From UBA1479 sp040216635 (lineage in GTDB: Bacteria; Pseudomonadota; Alphaproteobacteria; Rhodospirillales; Casp-alpha2), in assembly GCA_040216635.1 (NCBI GenBank), contig JAVJOU010000006.1:132138-196137 (forward strand): a stretch of DNA of 64,000 bases. The letters run 5' to 3'. Under the pieces are notes generated by a model. It was not told the origin of the DNA. It was given only the letters and a program-made list of their open reading frames with translations, and did no database searches. The translations under genes were made by a program, and so were the position numbers. Of this stretch, positions 7,097 through 15,984 are shown piece by piece; the stretch's first letter is position 1, and each line of letters opens with the position of its first letter.

Positions 7097-8746
7097 ATGG
7101 GCTTAAACGTTTTTCAGCAAGCAACCCTGGCCATGATGGGCCAGTCGCATAAGCTGAGCACCATTTCGCAAAACATCGCCAACGTGAACACGGACGGCTA
7201 CAAGCGCACGGACACGGATTTCCAGACGCTGATGAACCGCGGTTTCACGTCGATTGGCGCGACGACGGGCGAAGGTGCTTCGGGCACCTACAATTCCGAT
7301 TTTGGTGGCGTTAATCCCATTGATTTACAGCGAATTTCAAAGCAAGGGCAGATCCGCACGACGGACCGGAACCTGGACGTCGCGATCATCGGCAGCGGCT
7401 TTTTCATGGTTTCACCGGATATCAACGTCAACGGCGATATCCAATACACCCGGCGGGGCTCTTTCGATATCAGCGTCACCGACCGCGAAGACACGGTCAC
7501 ATTGGAAGACGGTTCGTCCGTTACCGTGAACGAAGGCTATCTTGCCGACCAGTTTGGAAATTTTCTGCTGGGTTTCGCCCCCAATGCGGACGGTACCTTT
7601 TCGCTGACAGGCAACCCCGCCCCCATGCGGGTCGATCAATTTAGTTTCGAGGACACGGGCGAGGAAACGACCATCGCCTCGCTCGACGTCAACTTGCCGG
7701 CTAATGACGATTCAGGTTCCGTGCGCAGCGGATCAATCCAAGTGGTTGATTCCGCCTTTGAAGCACAGGATATCCGGATCGACTTCACCAAGGTTTTCGG
7801 CAGCACCAATCTGTGGGATTTTCGTCTTCTCGGCGACAATATCACCAGTGTGACCTCGTCTCCCGGGGCGACTTTTGCCTCGCAAACGACGACCGCATTC
7901 GACCCGTTGAACCCCGCCCTTCCGACCGATGCCGTCCGCTTTTCAACGGTCGCAGGCAGCGGTGGCGTTATCACTGTGTTCTCCGACCTCAATCCCGCAG
8001 GGGCGCCACAGTTGGGCACTCCTCAGGCCGGCACCTTTGCCGGATTGAAGGCCGGTGATGAAATCACCATCACAGGCAGCGACGGAAATGACGACACCTA
8101 CACAATCGCCAGTGTCTCAGAAAATCAGGCAGAAATTACACTTGATTCCGCAACGCCATTGGCAACGGACGATGTCGACGATAATGCGATCACTTTTGCA
8201 TCAACCGCCAATATTCCTCAGCGCCTGGAATTCGGAAGCAACGGTGCCCTGTCATCCGACGATCTATATTCATTCGCCGTTACCTTCGATAATGGGGAGA
8301 CCGCGACGTTCGATCTAGATGTCAGCACCTTCACCCAGTTTGCGGGTGACTTCTCGGTCGGAAATTACGGGCATAACGGCGCCGAAGCGGCAGCCTTATC
8401 AAACCTCAGTTTCGGTGACGGCGGAGAAATCTTTGGTGAATTCACGGACAATTCCCGCCGCGCTCTCTACAAGGTACCGCTTGCGGTCTTCCCCAATCCG
8501 GACAGCCTTGAATTGGTCACGGGGCAAAACTTCCGTGAAACGGAGGCATCCGGTGAACCGACCACGGTGTACGCCGATGAATCAGGCTTTGCACAATTCC
8601 TCGGAAGTGCATTAGAGGGCTCGAACGTGGACCTGGCCACGGAGATGACCCGTCTGATCGCGGCCCAATCCGCCTACAACGTCGCGGCCACGACCTTCAA
8701 GACAGCAGACGAAATGCTTCAGGAAGCAGGAAACCTGAAACGGTAA
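7097..8746 (+). CDS. flgE: Flagellar hook-family protein, first copy (FlgE-like)
   Basis: The ATG at 7097 is chosen because 'MGLNVFQQATLAMMGQSHKL' is the N-terminal helix of flagellar axial proteins; the upstream extension is unrelated. Next comes the rod-family motif 'SQNIANVNTDGYKRTDTDFQ'. The C-terminus 'MTRLIAAQSAYNVAATTFKT' is the matching coiled-coil helix. At 549 residues it is longer than a standard hook protein. The centre carries an inserted beta module (about residues 310-370, 'LKAGDEITITGSDGNDDTY') like those in FlgL encoded at 13400. It should be exported by the flagellar type III system and polymerise into a hook or rod-like tube. A second, larger FlgE is encoded at 58855, so this copy may be a variant hook or a specialised axial protein. 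Confidence 0.8.
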   Translation: MGLNVFQQATLAMMGQSHKLSTISQNIANVNTDGYKRTDTDFQTLMNRGFTSIGATTGEGASGTYNSDFGGVNPIDLQRISKQGQIRTTDRNLDVAIIGSGFFMVSPDINVNGDIQYTRRGSFDISVTDREDTVTLEDGSSVTVNEGYLADQFGNFLLGFAPNADGTFSLTGNPAPMRVDQFSFEDTGEETTIASLDVNLPANDDSGSVRSGSIQVVDSAFEAQDIRIDFTKVFGSTNLWDFRLLGDNITSVTSSPGATFASQTTTAFDPLNPALPTDAVRFSTVAGSGGVITVFSDLNPAGAPQLGTPQAGTFAGLKAGDEITITGSDGNDDTYTIASVSENQAEITLDSATPLATDDVDDNAITFASTANIPQRLEFGSNGALSSDDLYSFAVTFDNGETATFDLDVSTFTQFAGDFSVGNYGHNGAEAAALSNLSFGDGGEIFGEFTDNSRRALYKVPLAVFPNPDSLELVTGQNFRETEASGEPTTVYADESGFAQFLGSALEGSNVDLATEMTRLIAAQSAYNVAATTFKTADEMLQEAGNLKR

Positions 8747-8786
8747 TGCCGTGCCAAACCGGCATTGGCTGGATTTCGGATATTCA

Positions 8787-8815
8787 GGGCGGCCTTCGGG
8801 CCGCCCTTTGCTTTT
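8787..8815 (+). terminator. Rho-independent terminator after flgE1
   Basis: A perfect 8-bp GGGCGGCC / GGCCGCCC stem with a TTCG tetraloop is followed by TTTGCTTTT. It lies 40 bp after the flgE1 stop and separates it from the flgI operon. Confidence 0.85.
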
Positions 8816-8825
8816 CCAAAGCCCC

Positions 8826-8838
8826 GGCAATAGTTGCC
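8826..8838. promoter_or_regulatory. Possible FlbD-type activator site upstream of flgI
   Basis: GGCAATAGTTGCC is a perfect palindrome with 5-bp arms and a 3-bp centre. Its centre lies about 104 bp upstream of the -24 element of the sigma-54-like promoter at 8935, matching the arrangement at flgE1 and fliK. Confidence 0.55.
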
Positions 8839-8934
8839 CAGAACAGGGCCTGTCTTGCCGGGACCGGCCTTCCCCAGGCGCCCACTTCAATAAAAATAAT
8901 CAGTTTTTTCAAAGCCTTACGCACCCCATCCGTA

Positions 8935-8950
8935 TGGCATGCTTTTCGCT
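8935..8950 (+). promoter_or_regulatory. Sigma-54-like promoter of the flgI operon
   Basis: TGGCATGCTTTTCGCT has the GG-N10-GC spacing (GG 8936-8937, GC 8948-8949) and a good -24 element. The -12 element (TCGCT instead of TTGCT) has one mismatch. It lies about 60 bp upstream of the flgI start and downstream of a palindromic activator-like site. Confidence 0.5.
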
Positions 8951-9009
8951 AGTAAACAGGTGGCAACAACCATGGCCGAACAATCGGCCGGCATCTGTCG
9001 ATAGAGACA

Positions 9010-10197
9010 ATGAAAATGATGACGAGAACGGGAAAAATGAACAGCAACAAGACCTTAAGCGGTCGCGCCATCGCAGGAACCTTGCGCCTGGCCGGAGCAG
9101 CCGTCGCGGTTTTCATGCTTTTGAGCATCAGCCTGCCCGGTACGGCCGGCGCAGCGTCGCGCATCAAGGATATCGTAGATTTCGAAGGAATCCGCGAAAA
9201 CCAATTGGTGGGCTACGGCTTGGTCGTCGGCCTCGATAAAACGGGCGACAAGCTCCTAAACAACCATTTCACTATGGAAAGTCTTCGGTCCATGCTCAAC
9301 CGTCTGGGCGTGCAGACCAACGATGCCATCCTTAAGTCCACAAATGTCGCCGCCGTCATGGTGACCGCCAACATGCCGGCGTTTGCCCGTCAGGGTTCGC
9401 GCATCGACGTTACGGTGAGCTCCCTCGGTGATGCCAAAAACCTGTTGGGTGGCACGCTTCTGGTCACACCGATGCTCGGCGCCGACGGCGAAGTCTACGC
9501 CGTGGCCCAGGGGCAGCTGGCCGTCGGCGGTTTCACGGCTCAAGGTGCCGCCGAAACCGTCACCAAGGGAGTTCCCACTTCCGGCCGGATCGCCAATGGC
9601 GCCATCATCGAACGCGAGGTCGCCTTCGAAATCGGCGACATGGACGTGGTCAAACTGAGCCTGAAGAACCCGGATTTCACGACCGCCCGCCGCATCTCGC
9701 AAGCCGTCAACGCCTTCCTGGGCACCACCGCGGCCCGTCCGTCCGATCCCAAGACCGTACAGTTGCACGTTCCGGATGCTTACCGCAGGAATGTGGTCAA
9801 CCTGCTGACCGACATCGAACAGTTGCGGGTTGAACCGGATCAGATGGCCCGTGTGCTGATCGACGAACAGTCGGGCACGATCGTCATGGGTGAGAACGTG
9901 CGGATTTCCACCGTCGCCATCGCCCAGGGCAGCCTGACCATCCGCATCACGGAAACCCAGCAGGTTTCACAGCCGGGCCCCTTCGCCGAAGTCGGTGAAA
10001 CGACCACGGTGGACCGCACGGATATCCAGGTCGACGAAGGCGAAGACAAACGCCTGGCCGTATTCAACGATGGCGTCACGTTGCAGGATTTGGTGAACGG
10101 TCTGAACGCTTTGGGCATCGGTCCGCGCGATCTGATTACCATCCTGCAGGCGATCAAAGCCGCCGGTTCGCTCCAAGCTGAAATTCAGGTGATGTGA
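9010..10197 (+). CDS. flgI: Flagellar P-ring protein FlgI
   Basis: The 395-residue product begins with a long signal peptide (hydrophobic 'AVAVFMLLSISLPGTAGA'). It continues with the FlgI hallmark 'SRIKDIVDFEGIRENQLVGY' and the conserved 'GLVVGLDKTGDK', then ends 'ILQAIKAAGSLQAEIQVM'. It is secreted by the Sec pathway and assembles the peptidoglycan-level ring around the flagellar rod. Several in-frame ATGs lie within the first ten codons, so the exact start is uncertain by a few residues. It heads the operon flgI-flgJ-flgN-flgK-flgL and overlaps flgJ by one base. Confidence 0.96.
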   Translation: MKMMTRTGKMNSNKTLSGRAIAGTLRLAGAAVAVFMLLSISLPGTAGAASRIKDIVDFEGIRENQLVGYGLVVGLDKTGDKLLNNHFTMESLRSMLNRLGVQTNDAILKSTNVAAVMVTANMPAFARQGSRIDVTVSSLGDAKNLLGGTLLVTPMLGADGEVYAVAQGQLAVGGFTAQGAAETVTKGVPTSGRIANGAIIEREVAFEIGDMDVVKLSLKNPDFTTARRISQAVNAFLGTTAARPSDPKTVQLHVPDAYRRNVVNLLTDIEQLRVEPDQMARVLIDEQSGTIVMGENVRISTVAIAQGSLTIRITETQQVSQPGPFAEVGETTTVDRTDIQVDEGEDKRLAVFNDGVTLQDLVNGLNALGIGPRDLITILQAIKAAGSLQAEIQVM

Positions 10198-10526
10198 TGA
10201 ACGGCGGCGTTGATACCACTCTGGTCGGATTGCAGACAGCGCCCCAGGCGCAGGTCGGCGCCCTTGCCGGCAAGGCAAAGGGAGCCATGACCACCGACCG
10301 CATGCGCGAGGTCGCCCAGGATTTCGAAGCTGTCTTCATTTCGGAGATGATCCGCCCGATGTTCGAAAACATCGAAGCCGAAAAACCTTTCGGCGGCGGC
10401 CCGGCCGAAGACATCTGGCGCAATTTGCAGATCGATGAATACGGCAAGGCCATTTCCAAATCCGGCGGCGTGGGCATTGCCGATGCCGTGATGGACCAGC
10501 TTATCCGCATGCAGGAAACCCGCTAA
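10197..10526 (+). CDS. flgJ: Rod-binding protein, FlgJ N-terminal type
   Basis: This 109-residue protein contains the rod-binding domain ('MREVAQDFEAVFISEMIRPM' followed by 'WRNLQIDEYGKAISKSGGVG'). It lacks the muramidase domain found at the C-terminus of FlgJ in enterics, which is normal for alphaproteobacteria. It acts as a rod-assembly chaperone in the periplasm; a separate enzyme must open the peptidoglycan. The start overlaps the TGA of flgI (TGATG); a GTG one codon upstream is also possible. Confidence 0.9.
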   Translation: MNGGVDTTLVGLQTAPQAQVGALAGKAKGAMTTDRMREVAQDFEAVFISEMIRPMFENIEAEKPFGGGPAEDIWRNLQIDEYGKAISKSGGVGIADAVMDQLIRMQETR

Positions 10527-10553
10527 GCCGTGCCCAACAGGAGAACCGAACTC

Positions 10554-10997
10554 ATGGAACCGATGGAACGTCTTGAAAAAATGGTGGAATTGACCGACCA
10601 GCTGAGCGATTTGGTTGAGACGGAAAATCTCGCCCTGGCCGAACGGCGGTTTTTGGACGTTGAAGCGCTGCTGGAAGAAAAGGCCACATTGGCCCGCCTT
10701 TATGAGAACAGCATGAAAGACCTGGACGAGGCCCAGCTGGACTGGAAAGCCATCGAGCCCGAATTGAATGAAAAGCTGACCGTCGCCGGCACGCGCCTGG
10801 CCAACGCAATGGGCGAGAACACCCTGCGTCTTGAAGTCGGCATGACCGCAAACCGAACCGTGATCGACCTGTTCGCCGAAGCCGTGCAGACGACAACCCC
10901 GCATTCCGGCACTTACGCCAAAAACGGACGGACCGGCAAGGAAGGCACCCGCGCCGCTGCCAATTCCGTATCCGTGGCGCTGGATCAGAGCCTTTAA
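10554..10997 (+). CDS. flgN: FlgN-like flagellar export chaperone
   Basis: A 147-residue, almost wholly helical protein starting 'MEPMERLEKMVELTDQLSDL', encoded between flgJ and flgK. Its size, heptad-rich helices and position fit the FlgN family, which binds the hook-associated proteins FlgK and FlgL in the cytoplasm and guides them to the export gate. The ATG at 10554 has an AGGAG ribosome site ten bases upstream; a GTG at 10530 is less likely. The low-complexity tail ('GRTGKEGTRAAANSVSVALD') is not conserved as far as I can judge. Confidence 0.7.
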   Translation: MEPMERLEKMVELTDQLSDLVETENLALAERRFLDVEALLEEKATLARLYENSMKDLDEAQLDWKAIEPELNEKLTVAGTRLANAMGENTLRLEVGMTANRTVIDLFAEAVQTTTPHSGTYAKNGRTGKEGTRAAANSVSVALDQSL

Positions 10998-11034
10998 TCC
11001 CTAACCTGAGCGATACGACGGGAACCGACCGAAG

Positions 11035-13389
11035 ATGGGTGACATCACACAAGCACTGAGAGCGGCACAAAGCGGCCTTCTGGCAAACCAGACAGCGCTT
11101 AACATCGTTTCTCAGAACGTCGCGAACGTGAATACGGTCGGGTATTCGCGGAAGATCATTCAGCAAGAATCGGTCGTACTGGCCGGTCAGGGTGCAGGTG
11201 TATCGATCTCCGACTTCACCCGCGTCGTCGACAAAGGCCTGATCAAATCGATCCGTATCGAACTGGCGGAACTGAACGACGTCCTGGTCCAGGAAAGCTA
11301 TTACGAACGCCTGCAGGAAACCTTCGGCACGCCCGGTGACGACACGTCGATCGCCCACATTCTGGAAGAATTCAAGGAAGCTGCCGAACTTCTGGCCGTT
11401 TCCCCGGATCGTATCCTGGAACAGAGCGAGGTCGTCCGCCAGGCACAGGCGGCCGTCGAAAAATTCGCCTCCATGAGCCGCACGATCCAGGAACTGCGCC
11501 TTCAGGCGGATCAGCAAATTACCGAAATCGTGACCGAGATCAATCAACTGACGAGCGGCATCGATCAGTTGAACGACGACATCATCCGGTTCGGATCGAC
11601 CGGCAACGACACCACCGACCTGGAGGATCAGCGCGACAACAAAATCGATCGCCTGTCCGAACTGGTCGATATCCGGTTCTTCTCCCGTAACGACGGGGAC
11701 GTCGTGGTGTTCACGTCATCGGGGCTGACCTTGGTCGATACCATTCCGCCGACGGTCACGCATACAGCATCAGCCAGCGTCAGTTCGACATCGACCGTCG
11801 CGGGTGGCCAGATCGACGGCATTTATGTGGGCGAGCAGCTCGCCATCAACGATCTGACCACCCAGGCGCGCGGCGGCCAGATCGCCGGTCTGATCGAAAT
11901 GCGCGACGATATCCTGCCCAACCTTCAGTCACAGCTTGATGAACTGGCGGCCCAATTGCGCGATCAGATCAACCTGGTCCACAACCGCGGCACACCGTTC
12001 CCCGGGCATCAGGAATTGACCGGTCAGCGTATCTTTGCCTTGCCGAGCGAACAGACCATTTCCTTCACCAATTCGAGCGATTCCGTACTGGTGTTGATGG
12101 ACAGTGATGGGAACGAGACATTGTCTATTCGGATGTCACAACTCCTTGACGATGACGATAACACCGGCGCCGGCGACACAACCGATCCGGTATACGGTCA
12201 AGTCTATGGCGACGGTGAAGACTATAGGGGTGGAATCACCATCACCGAACTGGCCGCACGGCTGGAGGATTTTTTCCAGCTCAACGGCGCGTCCTCTGCA
12301 ACGGTGACGCTCAATGCCCAAAGCCAGCTCAGCATCAATTTGAACAACACATCCTTGGGCTTTGGTTTCCGTGACGAGAACGCTGCGACCGACGGCAGTA
12401 CGACCACGGATGCCTCCATCCAGTTTGATTCAGATGCCGATGGCACCGTCGACGAAACGGTGTCCGGGTTCTCGAGCTTCTTTGGCCTGAACAACCTGTT
12501 CGTCGATGGCTTGGCCGAGAACATCTACGATTCCAATGTTCTCAGCTCCAGCTTCGTCAGCACCTCAGCCGTGCTCAGTTTCCGCGATACCAATACGCCA
12601 GAAGACGGCAGCGGCGATCCGACCTACCTGGGCCAGATCGTCGTGCCGGCCGGTGCCACGCTGCAGCAGATCGCCGACCTGATCAACAACGGCGGAACGG
12701 ATACGAACGGGGTATTTTATCCCATCGGTGCGCCCGTTGCCGGAACAAGTTTCTCGGCCGTTGATAACATCACCGCGTCGGTGATCCCCGACGGCACCGG
12801 TTTCCGGCTGCGCATCGCCCACGACGACGGCCTGTCGTTTACCGTCACTCATTCGGCTTCACCCGGCGGCGCCCCCGCAACCGCAGGCACGACGCTGATC
12901 AGCGAACTTGGTTTGAAAGAGGCCGATGTCCGGGTATCCACGGCCTTGACGGTTCGTTCGGACATCGTCGCCGCCCCCAGCCTGGTATCCTCCGGGCGGT
13001 TGGAATGGGATGCCGAAAAGGGGCAAGCAGGCGAATACCTGACCGCGCCAGGCAGTAACGGTGTCGCCGAAGAACTGGCGGCCATTCTGTCCAATCCGAA
13101 TTCGTTCTCTGTCTCCGGCGGTTTGCCCGCGCTTAACGTCAGCTTTTCCGAATACGCCTCGTCGATCATCGCGCGCAACTCGTCCCAATCAGACAGCAAT
13201 TCCCGCCAGATCGACAGCCAACGCACGTTGACCCAAAGCCTTCAATTCAAATCCGACAGCATCCGTGGGGTGAACCTGGATGAAGAACTGGCGGATCTGA
13301 TTGTTTTCGAGCAAGCGTTTTCCGCTGCTGCGCGCGTCATTTCCGTCATTCAGGAAATGATCGACCGTTTGGAACAGGCTGTGGCCTAA
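11035..13389 (+). CDS. flgK: Flagellar hook-associated protein 1 (FlgK)
   Basis: This 784-residue protein opens 'MGDITQALRAAQSGLLANQT' and 'SQNVANVNTVGYSRKIIQQE', the FlgK N-terminal helix and motif. The conserved D1 region 'LEEFKEAAELLAVSPD' follows. It ends 'VNLDEELADLIVFEQAFSAA' plus 'VISVIQEMIDRLEQAVA', the typical HAP1 tail. It forms the junction between hook and filament. It is longer than the common 450-650 residues, with extra beta-rich sequence in the exposed middle (about residues 330-640). It is encoded between the FlgN-like chaperone and its partner FlgL, 10 bp before flgL. Confidence 0.95.
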   Translation: MGDITQALRAAQSGLLANQTALNIVSQNVANVNTVGYSRKIIQQESVVLAGQGAGVSISDFTRVVDKGLIKSIRIELAELNDVLVQESYYERLQETFGTPGDDTSIAHILEEFKEAAELLAVSPDRILEQSEVVRQAQAAVEKFASMSRTIQELRLQADQQITEIVTEINQLTSGIDQLNDDIIRFGSTGNDTTDLEDQRDNKIDRLSELVDIRFFSRNDGDVVVFTSSGLTLVDTIPPTVTHTASASVSSTSTVAGGQIDGIYVGEQLAINDLTTQARGGQIAGLIEMRDDILPNLQSQLDELAAQLRDQINLVHNRGTPFPGHQELTGQRIFALPSEQTISFTNSSDSVLVLMDSDGNETLSIRMSQLLDDDDNTGAGDTTDPVYGQVYGDGEDYRGGITITELAARLEDFFQLNGASSATVTLNAQSQLSINLNNTSLGFGFRDENAATDGSTTTDASIQFDSDADGTVDETVSGFSSFFGLNNLFVDGLAENIYDSNVLSSSFVSTSAVLSFRDTNTPEDGSGDPTYLGQIVVPAGATLQQIADLINNGGTDTNGVFYPIGAPVAGTSFSAVDNITASVIPDGTGFRLRIAHDDGLSFTVTHSASPGGAPATAGTTLISELGLKEADVRVSTALTVRSDIVAAPSLVSSGRLEWDAEKGQAGEYLTAPGSNGVAEELAAILSNPNSFSVSGGLPALNVSFSEYASSIIARNSSQSDSNSRQIDSQRTLTQSLQFKSDSIRGVNLDEELADLIVFEQAFSAAARVISVIQEMIDRLEQAVA

Positions 13390-13399
13390 GGGATTTAAG

Positions 13400-15820
13400 A
13401 TGACCAGGATCACGAGTTCCGCCGCAAATACCATTCTGATCAGCCGTTTCCTGCAAACGCAGAAGACACTGCTTGACCTGGAAACCCAGATCAGCACGGA
13501 GAAACGCACGCAGCAATACAGCGGCTTGGCCCTGTCGTCCCAACGGCTCATCAATATCGAGACCGCTAAAAGCAGCCTGGAACGGTTTAATCTGAACAAC
13601 GAACAGGCGCAGCTTCGCCTGGATATCCAGACGACAGCAGTTGACGGCATCCGCGATGCAATCCGGGATTTCCGCGAACTGCTGCTGGGTTTCTCCAACG
13701 GCGACCAGACGGATCCGGAACGGGTAGAGCAAATTCAGGCCGACGCCTTTCGTTCCTTGAAAAACATCCAGAACCTGCTGAATACGGAAGCGGACGGCCG
13801 ATACATCTTCGGCGGCGGCACGATCCGCACCGAACCGGTCAACTTCGGACTGACGGATGTATCGACCTTCCAGTCCACCTATGACGGCGCGCGCGTCACC
13901 TTCCCGACGACCCGCAGTGCGCATTTGGAAGATTTCAGCATCAGCCGCAGCAATGTAAACCTTGATCCGAATCATCTGACGTTTACCCAAACCGCCGGCA
14001 CGGATAAAAGCCGCATCACCACCACGGCTGCCAGCGGCCAATTTCAAAACATCGCCGCCGGCACGACGATCACGATTTCCGGCACCGTCGGTGGACAGAA
14101 CGATGGTGTTTATACGGTCGATTCCGTTGACCCCAACGGGCTGTGGATTGATGTGCGCACCGAACAGCTGACGGACGAAGGCACGACCGCCGCGCCGATC
14201 TTCGCCGAATTTACGTATCCCGACCCGGATGACCCCCGGCAAACGACGGGATTTTCAGCCGAGGTCACATTCGACCGCCAAACCAATACCATCACGGCAA
14301 TCGATGCAGACGCCCTGGATGACATTCCGGAAGGAACGATCCTTACCGTCAGCGGAACAACCAACAACAACGGGTCCTACACGGTCGCCAGCAACGACGG
14401 CACGGATCTGGTTATTGAAGGTCAACGTTTCATTACCGATGGCAGTTCGGGTGCAACGCTGGAGACACTCGGCGGGGCCAATCCGCTTACCTTCTCCATC
14501 GGAACAGGCCCCGACGGAGAAGATCAAATCACCGCCAATACAGGTACCTTCGGCACCCTAGAAATCGGGCAGCGCATCAAAATCAACAACACCAACACGG
14601 AAAACGACGGCAAGATTTTCACGGTAAAGAATATCGCCGATGACGGCGCGGCAAACGTCACGATCACCTTAAATTCGGACGAAAGCCTGGATGCTACGGT
14701 CCCGACCGTGACGGCCGGCGTGGTGTCAAGCTTCACACAATCGTTCTCGTTCAACGCCGCGGAACGGAACTTCTACTTCGATGCCGATGCCGTCGCCGCC
14801 AGTGCCGATACCGTTACATTTACTGATGGCGGCGGCGCCCAGGATACGATTACGCTTAACGGGGCGACATTCACCGATGCCAAAGGCAACCTTCTGCCGG
14901 CGGGAACCCGAATCACCGTAACCAACGCCGGTGCGAACAACGGCACCTACACGATTGAATCCATTTCCACAGACGGGTTGACCGCAACCTTGATCGCCAC
15001 GGACACCCTGACAACCGCAGCCGGTGTTACCGACGCCGTGCTTGCCGGAAGTGGATCCATCACCTATGCCGACAACGACCCGGCAGCGGATACGATCACG
15101 TTGGGCGGCGGATATTTCCGCGACATCGACGGCAATGACCTGCCGGCCGGCACCCGAATCACCTTTGCCGGCACCACGGGCGGTCTGAATGACAATACCT
15201 ACACGATCGCCTCGGTCTCGACAGATGGCCGGACCGCAACTCTGATACCGTCGGATGCGGTAGACGACACCACCCCGACGCAGACCGCCGGGACGATCAG
15301 CATCGGCGGCACAATCGGCACCATTTCCGCGACCAGCTATTACAAGGGCGACACGACCAGCCAGACGCACCGCGTCAGTGAATCCCGGTCATTCGAATTC
15401 GACATCTCCGGCGTCGATCCTGCGTTCGAAAAGGCCATTCGCGGGATGTTCCTGGTGATGCAGGGTGAATACGGCACCGAGGGCGGCCTTGATCGCAATC
15501 AAAACCGGGTAAGCGAAGCGCTGTTCCTGATGGACGACGCGCTCGACCGGACCAATACGACCCCGCCGCCGTTTGGAACGGAATTGAACAGCAATATCGA
15601 GGAAATGGAAATCATCCTGGGATATCGCGCGGTTCTACTAAACGACGTGAAGAAATCAAACGAAACGATCATTGCCTCATTTGACGGCAGCATCGCTTCG
15701 ATTGAAAACATCGACCCATTGGAATCAATCACCAAGCTGCTCGATTCCCAGCGGGTTCTGGAGGCCTCTTATCAGACCTTCGCCCGGGTTCGCCAATTGA
15801 GCCTGACGAATTTCCTCTGA
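13400..15820 (+). CDS. flgL: Oversized flagellar hook-associated protein 3 (FlgL) with tandem beta modules
   Basis: The N-terminus 'RFLQTQKTLLDLETQISTEK' and the C-terminus 'RVLEASYQTFARVRQLSLTN' are the coiled-coil ends of FlgL/flagellin-family proteins, and the gene directly follows flgK. The usual FlgL is about 300-400 residues; this one is 806. The excess is a central insertion (about residues 205-640) made of at least five related beta units, each with the pattern 'AGT.IT(I/V).G....NNG.YT(I/V).S(V/I)..DG'. These units should be displayed on the outside of the hook-filament junction. FlgE1 and FlgE2 carry similar single units. Confidence 0.92.
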   Translation: MTRITSSAANTILISRFLQTQKTLLDLETQISTEKRTQQYSGLALSSQRLINIETAKSSLERFNLNNEQAQLRLDIQTTAVDGIRDAIRDFRELLLGFSNGDQTDPERVEQIQADAFRSLKNIQNLLNTEADGRYIFGGGTIRTEPVNFGLTDVSTFQSTYDGARVTFPTTRSAHLEDFSISRSNVNLDPNHLTFTQTAGTDKSRITTTAASGQFQNIAAGTTITISGTVGGQNDGVYTVDSVDPNGLWIDVRTEQLTDEGTTAAPIFAEFTYPDPDDPRQTTGFSAEVTFDRQTNTITAIDADALDDIPEGTILTVSGTTNNNGSYTVASNDGTDLVIEGQRFITDGSSGATLETLGGANPLTFSIGTGPDGEDQITANTGTFGTLEIGQRIKINNTNTENDGKIFTVKNIADDGAANVTITLNSDESLDATVPTVTAGVVSSFTQSFSFNAAERNFYFDADAVAASADTVTFTDGGGAQDTITLNGATFTDAKGNLLPAGTRITVTNAGANNGTYTIESISTDGLTATLIATDTLTTAAGVTDAVLAGSGSITYADNDPAADTITLGGGYFRDIDGNDLPAGTRITFAGTTGGLNDNTYTIASVSTDGRTATLIPSDAVDDTTPTQTAGTISIGGTIGTISATSYYKGDTTSQTHRVSESRSFEFDISGVDPAFEKAIRGMFLVMQGEYGTEGGLDRNQNRVSEALFLMDDALDRTNTTPPPFGTELNSNIEEMEIILGYRAVLLNDVKKSNETIIASFDGSIASIENIDPLESITKLLDSQRVLEASYQTFARVRQLSLTNFL
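14030..15290 (+). repeat. Five diverged repeats encoding beta modules inside flgL
   Basis: Repeat units begin near 14036, 14307, 14541, 14875 and 15121. Each encodes a stretch such as 'AGTRITVTNAGANNGTYTIE' followed by 'STDGLTATLI'. Units four and five are the most alike: both have 'LPAGTRIT', 'YTI.S(I/V)STDG' and 'TATLI'. The repetition is clear in protein and weak in DNA, so the duplications are old. Confidence 0.75.
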
Positions 15821-15984
15821 TTCCACTGACTTGATGGCCGTCACAGCACTCTATCCATTTGCCAGGTATGAATTATGTTCGATTAAGGTCAATGCACGTG
15901 CCATTAACTTTATGACAACTTAATTTCTGGAATATCGCATGATACAGTGCGTTGTTCTTTAAACCTGGGACTGCATCCAATCCA

